A stretch of DNA of 64,000 bases from Oryzias latipes (lineage: Eukaryota; Chordata; Actinopteri; Beloniformes; Adrianichthyidae), in the NCBI RefSeq assembly GCF_002234675.1, contig NC_019860.2, positions 10,414,586 to 10,478,585 of the forward strand, written 5' to 3'. This document shows, one piece after another, positions 1 to 9,739 of this stretch (the first letter of the stretch is position 1; each line of letters opens with the position of its first letter). The translations under genes were made by a program, and so were the position numbers. The notes beneath the pieces were generated by a model. It saw only the letters and a program-made list of their open reading frames with translations. It made no database searches and was not told where the DNA came from.

Positions 1-2764
1 GTTTTAGAGTTGCAGGGTATAACTCTCTTCAGTATGAACGTGCTGTGTTAACGTCTTTTATTAACATAACTGGTAGCAATCGCTTTTAACAGAAGGCTTC
101 GTGCTTCGTTCATATCCCATAATGCATTATTCTTATTGTCAATACATCTTTACCGTAACGGAGATGCATTCGAGTGCAGTAGGATAAACGTGTATCAAAA
201 TATTACAAAGTACACCTCGATTAATGCTGTTATCCTAAGCTAATCATAGCGTATACTTTTATCCTGCAGAAATGACGAGTTGAGCATGATTATTTACAAT
301 TTATTAGGTGTCAACATCAAGCAGTTAATGTAGAACTTTATGTGATAGCATTCATGAGCAAGTGAGTGAAAACTATTTTATTATTGGCTTCATCATGACA
401 TAAGAAGCCATGCCAACTAGTTATGTTTGATATTATGTGTAAAAACCACAACTGGAGCAAAAGCGCGTCCTGGTGGTGTGATGTAAAGCCCTGCGCGGGA
501 CTATTTTCTTCATCCCGCTCCCGCCCGCGTCCGCTGAATTTCTGACCAATCCCGCCCGCTCCCGCAACGTATGCGTTACACTCCCGCCCACACCCGCAAT
601 ATTTATGTCCACTCCCGCCCGCACCCGCAAAACTCATAGAATTTAGTCCCGCACAGTAATAGAGATGCATTGATTTTGTATCGTCTCCCGTCCCGCAGGA
701 AAAAAAACACGTATTTGTATTGATATTATTAAAGAGATTCATGTCCCTCCTCCAGCCTCATCTTTTCATGCATTCCTCTTTTGTGTAATTTGCAACTTAA
801 ATATTAAATATATTTTCACAAATCCCGTTCAGTTAAAAGTGTGCGTGTGTGCGCGCGCAGACAGACGGCCTGAAGCGCGCTCTTAGTAAGAGCCGGGGCG
901 GGGCGCACCCCCAACAACAGGTTAGATGACAGAGGCCATTGGGCGTCTCTACCTGGTGCCTTCACGGAGCTTCAGTACATTAGACTCTAACAGCTGCTCA
1001 GCCTAACGTAGTCCGCTAATATATATTCATGAGATATTCATGGCAGCACTGATCCCGCGGTTTTTTTTTCTGCCGCCCGCAGCACAATTCAAACCGCCCA
1101 ATCCCGCGAGATTTGGGTTGGGTCCCGCGGGACCCGGCGGGACCCAATCCCAATGCAGCCCTCTAGTGTGATGCACGTAGTGTAGCTCCAGATAGTCACA
1201 AACTGTCTTGATGCTTCTTGATGAATATGTTGCGTATACAATCCTACTGTTTTTTAAGGTACAGTAAACCACTGTTTAGTCCAGTTTAAAACAATTACTT
1301 TTACCATGATGGTAAGGAGTATTTTGAGGAGCTGATGAACGTGGAAAATGACAGGGAAAGAAGGGAGGAAGATGTGGTTGTTGTGGAGCAGGAAGTAGCA
1401 GAGATTGGAAAGGATGAGGTTAGGAAGGCTCTGAAAAGGATGAAGAGCGGAAAGGCCGTTGGTCCTGATGACGTTCCTGTGGAGGTATGGAAGTGCTTAG
1501 GAGAGGCAGCAGTGGAATTTCTAACAAGGTTGTTCAATAGGATTCTAGAGAGTGAGAAGATGCCTGAGGAATGGAGGAGAAGCGTTCTGGTTCCGATCTT
1601 TAAGAACAAGTGTGACACGCAGAACTGCAGCAACTATAGAGGAATAAAGTTGATGAGCCACACAATGAAGCTGTGGGAAAGAGTAGTGGAAGCCAGGCTT
1701 AGGAAGAAGGTGGAGATCTGTGAGCAGCAGTATGGTTTCATGCCCCGTAAGAGCACCACTGATGCCATTTTTGCTTTGAGAATGTTGATGGAAAAGTACA
1801 GAGATGGTCAGAAGGAGCTGCATTGTGTGTTCGTAGATTTAGAGAAGGCGTATGACAGGGTGCCGAGGGAGGAGCTGTGGTACTGTATGAGGTCGTCTGG
1901 AGTGGCAGAGAAGTATGTCAGAGTAGTTCAGGACATGTATGAGAGAAGTATGACGGTGGTGAGATGTGCTGTAGGTCAGACAGAGGAGTTCAAGGTGGAG
2001 GTGGGACTACACCAAGGATCAGCTTTGAGTCCTTTTTTGTTTGCTATGCTGATGGACAGGCTGACAGATGAGGTAAGACAGGAATCTCCCTGGACAATGA
2101 TGTTTGCGGATGACATTGTAATTTGCAGTGAGAGTAGAGAGCAGGTGGAGGAACAGCTAGAGAGGTGGAGTTTTGCTCTGGAAAGAAGAGGCATGAAGGT
2201 CAGTCGTAGTAAGACAGAATACATGTGTCTGAACGAGAGGGATCAAGGTAGAAGCGTTAGGTTACAGGGGGCTGAGGTAAAGAAGGTGCAGGAGTTTAAG
2301 TACTTGGGGTCAACAGTTCAGTGTGATGGGGAGTGTGGAAAAGAGGTGAAGAGGCGAGTGCAGGCAGGTTGGAGGAAAGTGTCAGGAGTGTTGTGTGACA
2401 GAAGAGTGCCAGCAAGACTCAAAGGAAAGGTGTACAAGACAGTGGTGAGACCAGCTCTGCTCTATGGGTTAGAGACGGTAGCAGTGAGACAGAGACAAGA
2501 GGCTGAGATGGAGGTAGCGGAGATGAAGATGTTGAGGTTCTCCTTAGGAGTGACCAGGTTAGACAGGATAAGGAACGAGTACATCAGAGGGACGGCTCAT
2601 GTTGCCTGTGTTAGCGACAAAGTCAGAGAAGCCAGACTGAGATGGTTTGGACATGTTCAGAGGAGGGATAGTGGATATATTGGTAGAAGGATGTTGGAGA
2701 TGGAGCTGCCTGGCAGGAGGGCAAGAGGACGGCCAAAGAGGAGATACATGGATGTCTTAACAGA
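1..2764 (+). mobile_element. Truncated second copy of the HECT/integrase transposon (left-arm portion)
   Basis: This stretch matches 10256-13019 at a constant offset of 10255, with no difference seen wherever I compared them. It contains the inner part of the left inverted repeat, the nested hAT element (484-1165, with GTGTGATG duplications at 476-483 and 1166-1173) and the nested RTE LINE (from 1310, after the duplication at 1297-1309). Homology stops abruptly at 2764 inside the LINE reading frame; the sequence after it is unrelated. The left end runs off the window, so the terminus and first exon would lie outside. The copy has no HECT exon 2 and no transposase, so as seen here it is not autonomous. 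Confidence 0.9.
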
Positions 2765-3215
<451 letters not shown>

Positions 3216-3300
3216 AAGTCAATAATAATAATAATTAATAACAACATATAAATAAGTCAACAATAATAATGATGAATCAATAATAAATCAATAATAAGTC
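3216..3300. repeat. AAT-rich degenerate tandem array (left part)
   Basis: Irregular repeats of the type AATAATAAGTC/AATCAATAATAA. The array is interrupted by a SINE insertion and continues to about 3782. Confidence 0.7.
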
Positions 3301-3523
3301 TTCTTCCTCTTTTGGCTTCTCCCATCAGGGGTCGCCACAGCGAACAAGTCGCATGGTAAACTTGGCAATGTTTTACACCGGATGCCCTTCCTGACGCAAC
3401 CTTCTCAAAGCGGGCTTGGAACCGGCACAGAGGTAGAGAAGGGAACAGGGAGCAGCCCGTAGTCGAACCCTGGTTTCACGGACGGAAGGCGCCGCAAACC
3501 AGCACGAGCTAAACTGGCTCCCC
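3301..3523 (-). mobile_element. tRNA-derived SINE with RTE LINE-type 3' tail
   Basis: Read on the minus strand, the 5' head shows a pol III A-box-like motif (TAGCTCGTGCTGG) and a B-box-like GGTTCGACTAC, as in tRNA-derived SINEs. The 3' end (3301-3343) reads GCTGTGGCGACCCCTGATGG and continues almost identically (about 40 of 43 bases) to the 3' end of the RTE LINE at 13089-13130. The body is flanked by a 16-bp target-site duplication, AAATCAATAATAAGTC, at 3285-3300 and 3524-3539. It is therefore a complete insertion, very likely mobilised by the RTE LINE machinery. Confidence 0.88.
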
Positions 3524-3782
3524 AAATCAATAATAAGTCAATAATAATAATTAATAACAATATATAAATAAGTCAACAATAATAATGATGAATCAACAAT
3601 AAATAACAATAATAAATCAATAATAAGTCAATGATAATACTAATTAATAACAATATATAAATAAGTAAATAATAATAATAATTAATTAATAGTAAGTCAA
3701 TAATAATATTAAATGATAACATTAAATCAATAATAGGTGAATAATAGTAAATGATAATATTAAATCAATAATCATTTAACAA
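3524..3782. repeat. AAT-rich degenerate tandem array (right part)
   Basis: Continuation of the AATAAT/AAGTC array after the SINE. No coding potential. The following stretch 3783-4042 shows nothing recognisable. Confidence 0.7.
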
Positions 3783-4042
3783 TAAGTCCAAAAGTCAACA
3801 ACAGATTTTCCCGTTTAAAAAAAACAAAAAACAGAGAAAAACAATAGATTTACTGATTCATATGAGTGATAAATTTGTGTAACACAGATGTTATGGTGTC
3901 GGGTTTCAAGAGAACAGTCTGGCCTTATCAAAATGTGTTTCCACAAAATGTTTTGAACATATCCAGACTGTATTGCTAGTTGGTAACCACAGTGATCCAT
4001 CTGGGTTAGCTCTTTTTATTGCTAAGGCCCACTTTTTCCTTA

Positions 4043-4990
4043 ATAATAATAATAATAATAATAATTTTTTTTTGTTAGGCGCCTTTCAAGGAACCCAAGG
4101 TCGCCGTACATAAAAGTGAAAATAAAAATAAAATAAAAGCAATCAAATGCACAATAAAATATACATATAAATAGGCCAGAAATAGGAAATTATCAGAGGG
4201 AATAGGCGAGTTGGAAAAGATGAGTTTTCAGTTTTTTGGCGAATTGTGAGATAGACCCGATGTTTCTGAGGTCCGGAGGCAGAGAGTTCCAGAGCCGGGG
4301 GGCAGAGCAGCTGAATGCTCTGCCCCCCATAGTGACAAGGCGAGCAGTGGGTACATCCAGATGAAGGGAGGAGGAGGATCTGAGGGTACGGGTGGGAATG
4401 GCCACATGAACAAGATCTGATAAATATGATGGAGCAAGGTTGTGGATGGATTTAAAAGTCAGAAGAAGTATTTTGTATGTAATCCGGTGTGTGATTGGTA
4501 GCCAGTGGAGCTGCTGCAGAACAGGCGTGATGTGTTGGGAGGAAGGTGTTTGAGAGACAATTCTGGCAGCCGAGTTCTGAACATACTGTAGTTCTCGTAG
4601 AGTTTTTTGTGGTAAACCAAAAAGAAGGGAGTTGCAATAATCCAGACGGGAAGTGACAAGACTGTGCACCAGAACGGCTGTGGAATGCGGACTGAGGGAA
4701 GGGCGAAGACGACGGATGCTGCGAAGGTGGAAATAGGCAGACCGGGTGATGCTATTGATGTGAGAAGTGAAGGAGAGGGTGCTGTCCAGGATGACACCCA
4801 GACTCTTGACCTGAGGGGAGGGGGAAATGGAGGAGGTTTCAAAGGGAATTGAGAAGTTCTGGATGCTGTTAATAACGGATTTGGTGCCGATCAGGAGAAG
4901 TTCAGTTTTATCGTTGTTTAGTTTTAAGAAATTAGTAGTGAATCCATTGGAAACCTGCAAGAAAAGTTCAGTCACTGGGTCAGAAATGTA
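4043..4990 (-). mobile_element. 5'-truncated L2-clade LINE
   Basis: The minus strand carries the 3' end of an L2/CR1-like non-LTR retrotransposon: a coding segment (4193-4975), a short 3' UTR with the typical fish tail containing GGCGCCT, and an AAT microsatellite tail at 4043-4066. The 5' end is missing, as usual for reverse-transcribed truncated insertions. I did not find a clear target-site duplication. Confidence 0.85.
4193..4975 (-). pseudogene. L2 LINE ORF2 C-terminal part (end of reverse transcriptase plus C-terminal domain)
   Basis: About 260 codons, open throughout. The start resembles the end of the RT palm/thumb (LNNDKTELL, then [13 protein letters not shown]). The C-terminal block has the L2/CR1 signature: [42 protein letters not shown] and the ending [17 protein letters not shown]. 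The catalytic FADD and the endonuclease lie upstream and are absent, so this fragment cannot encode an active retrotransposase. Other-strand frames here are shadows. Confidence 0.9.
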
Positions 4991-5353
4991 TAAATCTATA
5001 TAACCTTGTCATCGTATACTGTATATAGGTTTAACTAAATAAAGTTTACATTTATGTCGCCACAAATTATACATACATCATGCAGCATGTTAATAATAGC
5101 CCTGCAGCATCATGCATGTCAACATGTGTATGATTAATGAAGCCCCTGCAGCATTAAAAGAAAAAATTATAGTTCTTACCTGTCAAATGTTTTGCCTTCC
5201 TCCTTCGTGGACTCTGATTTTGGCAGTTGAAATCTGTACAATGACCTGGCATTTTGCAAAAAATGTGTTCACATGCATGCACTGCAACAGTGACTTGACC
5301 CCACCAAGATGGTGGTGCTCTCCTCCCATGAGGAATCACGTGATGTCTCCTCT
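4991..5353. other. Unassigned AT-rich spacer
   Basis: No gene, recognised repeat or RNA seen. A short GC-richer block (5280-5350) lies just outside the following inverted-repeat element. Confidence 0.6.
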
Positions 5354-7497
5354 ATGGAGTCCTATACTGTTCATAATTAAATAAATAAATATTTAATTAA
5401 ATAAATAAATATGACCTCATGCAAATACACAAGAAACCAATAAATCTCTCATAAATATATAAAAAGATCATGAAATTGTGAAAGACCTGCACACCGATTT
5501 TAAATTAGCCATTATATTATTTGCTTTAAAAACTTGTTCATTATTTTAAAACTGCATTTTAAATATTCATTTTATTCATGTGGAATTTTATTATAACTCT
5601 ACGCCTTTTTTCAGAACCTTGGATTTCAAAATCAATATTTTCCAAAGTAGTTTGTTTTTATGTCATGTTGCTGTTTTTCACAATGGCTGATTTATTTCAT
5701 GAAGAGCTTCATGAAGAGCTTTTTCAGGAGAATGGGTCTGTCTGTCAATCAAACTAGACAAGGCGGAGACACTTTTGTGATTGGCTACTCCTTTACTCAG
5801 ACATGAGCAGCAGCACCCTAACTACATCAATCGAAGATGCTTCACCAAACGTGACGGCGCAATGCACACTCCTCAACACTAGGGGGAGTATGCACCTCAA
5901 CACATTCACAGTGTTACACGAAATTGGGCAGTTTTTGTTCTAAATTTGCGGATAAAAGTGGCTTTGGGCGAGTGTGCATAATTCAGCTGGTTTTGTGGTC
6001 GGTTCGGCAATTTTCATCTTCTCATTAACATCTAATAGTGTTCTAAATTAGGCTGGGTGGTTGTTGGAGTTCCTCAAAGCTTCTATGAACTGGAGTTCCA
6101 TGAACGCAACATGCCCCGTGTGGGAGGAGCTAGCAGCTAATGTTTTTAGCCTGATAGCCACATGGAGCGGTTGCCTGTGCTTATCTCAGTAAAAATGCAT
6201 GGATGCACAATGTACATGGAGTGTTAAGAGATCAGGTTTATTTATTTTGAATAGTTCCACATGATAACAATGTTTCCATGTTTGAGTTCATGAGATCATC
6301 CTAGAGAGTCTCTGCTTCAGCTCCTGCAGTCAAACTACGTCTTAAATTACGTGTAAATCAGAGCGCCCAGGCAGCGCGAGAGTGAGTGTAAGGGTCTGTT
6401 GCCCAGTCCCCTGGAAAAGTAATAATAAAAAAATGTTTCCTCCAAAGTACAGAGCCTGATTCTTGGGAGTAAACCCTGGCTGCAGAATTGCTAAATCAAT
6501 CCCGGATCTCCGCTGCGTTTTCCGACCACGGTCAGAAACGTCATCGCAGGAAAGGTTCAACAAATTCCCGGGAGAAAAAATAAAAGCAGAAGACTTGGTT
6601 ATAATCATTATCTCAATGAAAATAGAAAAATATCATAAGGTTCAGGAGGCACGAGCAGGCTTGTTCCGCTTTGCGCAGCTGCCCGGTCCGACTGTCGGTC
6701 CGACTGTCGGTCCGACTGTCGGACTGTCGGTCCGACTGTCGGTCCGCCAGCTCACCTCCTGCCAGCCGACATAAGGCACGATCTGAGCTCTGAGTGAATG
6801 GCGTAAGAATGAGGAGTGTTTCAACGCGGGACTTCGAGAGGTGGACAACCGGAGCTCCTCTGTGCTTTGGTCCACACAAACCCTCAACCTACAAAAACAG
6901 AGTCGTCCATGTTTGCATCTGCTGCAGCAGACAGATTGTTTGTCTCTATTTGATTCTCTAATGTCAGCAAAGCCGTGCAGATATCACTGAAACATGTCAT
7001 CTCTCTGACTGGCACACCGCTGAGCGGGTATCGAGGAATAAGAGTCGATTTCCATGGATGAGCCAATGAGCGTTTAGATCCCGCCCACTTTCACTGATTG
7101 ACAGATAGACCTATTCTCCTGAAAAAGCTCTTCATGAAATAAATAAGCCATGTGAAAAACAGCAACATGAAATAAAAACAAAGCTACTTTGGAAAATATT
7201 GATTTTGAAATCCAAGGTTCTTAAAAAAGACGTAAAATTATTATAATATTCCACATGAATAAAATGAATATTTTAAAATGCTGTTTTAAAATAATGAACA
7301 GGTTTTTAAAGCAAAATGAAATATATTGAATAATATAATGGCTAATTTAAAATCAGTGTGCTGGTTTTTCACAATTTCATGATCTTTTTATACATTTATA
7401 AGAGATTTATTGATTGATTGTGTATTTGCATGAGGTCATATTTATTTATTTAATTAAATATTTATTTATTTAATTATGAACAGTATAGGACTCCATA
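5354..7497. mobile_element. 2.1-kb non-autonomous element with ~400-bp diverged terminal inverted repeats
   Basis: The left arm (5354 to about 5760) and the right arm (about 7085-7497) are inverted copies of each other, with scattered differences. The outer end reads ATGGAGTCCTATACTGTTCA in both. Flanking bases are tCTCCTCT before and aCTCCTCT after, consistent with a 7-8 bp target duplication. The ~1.3-kb interior has no convincing coding region. A 12-bp minisatellite lies at 6685-6747. I cannot assign a superfamily; it is probably a long-arm MITE or foldback element. Confidence 0.75.
6685..6747. repeat. 12-bp minisatellite GGTCCGACTGTC
   Basis: About five near-perfect head-to-tail units of GGTCCGACTGTC, one of them shortened, inside the inverted-repeat element. 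Confidence 0.9.
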
Positions 7498-7617
7498 CTC
7501 CTCTAGCGATATAACTCATTGGTTTTTAATTATGAATCCCAGGGAGGCATTTGAAGCAACTCGAAAATCCTAAATGCATTCTTTAAGCGCATATTTCTAA
7601 AAAAAAAAAAAAAAGCA

Positions 7618-7671
<54 letters not shown>

Positions 7672-8104
7672 TTCCCTATTACTATTTTATTTTTTGAAGA
7701 ATGTGTCTGGGATTTCCGAGTTGCTCCGAATGCCTCTCTGAGATTTCCCCTCCGCCATTTACTTTCGATTTCAACTTCACGGTTTGCCGACCGTAAAAGC
7801 TCCGTAAAGGTAATTACAGCTCCCTTGCTTGTGTTTTTTTTTTTTTTGTTTGTTTTTAAGGTAGAATGATACCAAACGAAATTGGCCTGAAGTGAACATT
7901 TTACCGTTTTTAATTAACGAAGGAGTCGCTGTTTGTCTTTGGAATTCCGGACTCAGACAATTACAGCAGGCACGTATTATGCGCACATAATTCCTAAAAT
8001 AGTTTTTAAAATGTATATTGAAACCGGTGTGACAGTTTAGCCAGAGTTGGCTCAAAAATTACACGAACTTATCCATTTTCTGAACCGGTTTTGGTTGTTG
8101 GAGC
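7498..8104. repeat. Spacer with poly-A and (ATT)n microsatellite
   Basis: An A-rich run near 7600 is followed by an uninterrupted ATT trinucleotide array at about 7616-7671. The rest of the stretch shows no gene. Confidence 0.85.
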
Positions 8105-8520
8105 CTATCCAGCTGAGTGAAGGTCAAGGGGGATTGCGCGTCCGCAGGCCCACAAAACCACACCTAAGGGGTCATTTAGAGTCAACATGTCATCTAGAAA
8201 GCATACTGGCTGGATAACTGAAGTGGTTAAGTGCAGGACTGGAACATGTAAAATGGGGTTAGATTCCCATGGGCTGCAGTAATCGTCATCCAGCGTGGGC
8301 CATATCTGGGTCCCCCTGTGCCCGTCCCCAGCCTGGATAAAATACAGGGTTGTGTCAAAAACGGCATCTGGCGTAACAATCTCTTCCATACCACCTGTGC
8401 GAAGCAGTAAAAAGACAACTAACCTTGGAAGCATGTGTTTTGACTGTGGGAGGAAGCCGGAGAAAACCCCCACATGCAAACATTCAAACTCCCAGGTCCT
8501 AGTTGGGATTTTGAACCAGG
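8105..8520. repeat. Degenerate dispersed teleost repeat
   Basis: The block 8440-8520 (TGTGGGAGGAAGCCGGAGAA, then ACATGCAAAC) resembles a sequence found at many places in fish genomes. The preceding part (8290-8400) looks like an old SINE/LINE-derived segment. Assignment is from memory of the pattern only. The remaining stretch to 9035 shows no gene. Confidence 0.4.
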
Positions 8521-9035
8521 ACTTGACACTAATTGTATTTCTTTCTTGTCACCCCCAATCTCGACTTATTTTGGAAACTAAGCTAATGAATGCTCATGTA
8601 TTTGCTGATTCTTGAACAAACCAAGTCATGGTAAAACAAAGTGGGGGAAAAAAGACAAAAATGGCGGAGGCAAGGCACGAAACAAGTTAATATAACAATA
8701 ATTTTGCAACACTTTGATACATTTTTGTCATTCCCTTGTGCATGTTTAAAATATGTTATAGTGACCTAGAATAATCCAAAAAGTATTTCTTAAAGATGGT
8801 AAACAATGGACATGTTTTTCCATTTCTGTATGAATGAAGTATTTGCAAAAAAAAGACAAGGTTGATCACTTCAGAAACTTATGAGTCCAAATTGTCCATA
8901 AAGTAGACAACATCAGTTAGGAATAGAAGGAACATTAAAACTTGAACTGATTCCCAATTGAGAATATCAGACCAGAAGACTTTTTTGTGCAATAAAAGAA
9001 GTTTCTATTTCACTTGAGCAAAAAGTACAAGCATT

Positions 9036-9489
9036 AAGGCCATATCACAGCCACTACTTCTATTTTGCACATTGTCGTTTTTTGGTCGGCTGAGAGTCAT
9101 GAAGTTTATGTTTATTTAACGTAGTTGATATGAAATTTGGGAGATGCATACCCTAATTTGTGGTTTTCTACGACTCTTTCCACGTATGTCCAACGGACTT
9201 TTATCACGTTATTGTAATAATTGACGCACAAATGACTAATGATTTGCATATAAACAGCGAAATATTGTTGCACGATTCATGTATTTCCACGTATATTCCT
9301 TTTTTTATTTATTTATATTTTTTGACAGGGAATATCAACTTTTACATCATTGTTACATTGTTTCGAAGTTACACATTATTTAACATCATGTATATTTTCA
9401 GTCAGTAAATCAGAATGCGTGTTTTTGATCATTTTGTACTCTTCCCCTCTTTTTTATATGAACAAAAGAAAACAGAACAGCTGTCAATC
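9036..9489. mobile_element. Left part of an older MITE-like element interrupted by the HECT transposon
   Basis: 9036-9075 (AAGGCCATATCACAGCCACT and onward to ATTTTGCACA) has an inverted counterpart at about 20505-20548 (AAGGCCATGTCACATAGCCA on the minus strand). The 10.5-kb transposon and the LINE tail lie between. A motif TTTCCACGTATATTC is also shared at 9286 and 20467. The simplest reading is an older short inverted-repeat element that was hit by later insertions. Confidence 0.45.
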
Positions 9490-9497
9490 ACACTCCT
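9490..9497. repeat. 8-bp target-site duplication (left)
   Basis: ACACTCCT directly abuts the left terminus ACGGAAGC; the same eight bases follow the right terminus at 19967-19974. Confidence 0.9.
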
Positions 9498-9544
9498 ACG
9501 GAAGCTCTGAGCTGCCACTGCGAAAAATATTTTTTGGAACAGCT

Positions 9545-9675
9545 TCTCGTAATAACGAGAAAGTATCTCGTTATAACGTGATACGTTTCTCGTAATAACG
9601 AGAAACTTATCTCGTTATTACGAGAAACCTATCACGTTATAACGACATACTTTCTCGTAATAACGACATAGTTGT
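9545..9675. promoter_or_regulatory. Subterminal array of palindromes, possible transposase-binding sites
   Basis: Repeated palindromic words of the type TCTCGTAATAACGAGA and ATCACGTTATAACG occur in alternation, six to seven half-sites in about 130 bp. The mirror copy at the other end differs at only about one base. The location immediately inside the termini suggests binding sites for the transposase, but function is inferred. Confidence 0.55.
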
Positions 9676-9739
9676 TTACAGTAAAACGTCATCTTCTCGC
9701 GGGACATTTCATTCTCGTCTTGATGACCTGTGGGAAAAG

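Noticed and set aside
338-742. 134-codon Gly-rich open frame (also at 10593-10997 and 18468-18872)
   Set aside because: It runs across the GCGGG-rich subterminal region of the nested hAT; the glycine runs come from the repeated words, and the frame is cut in the right arm.
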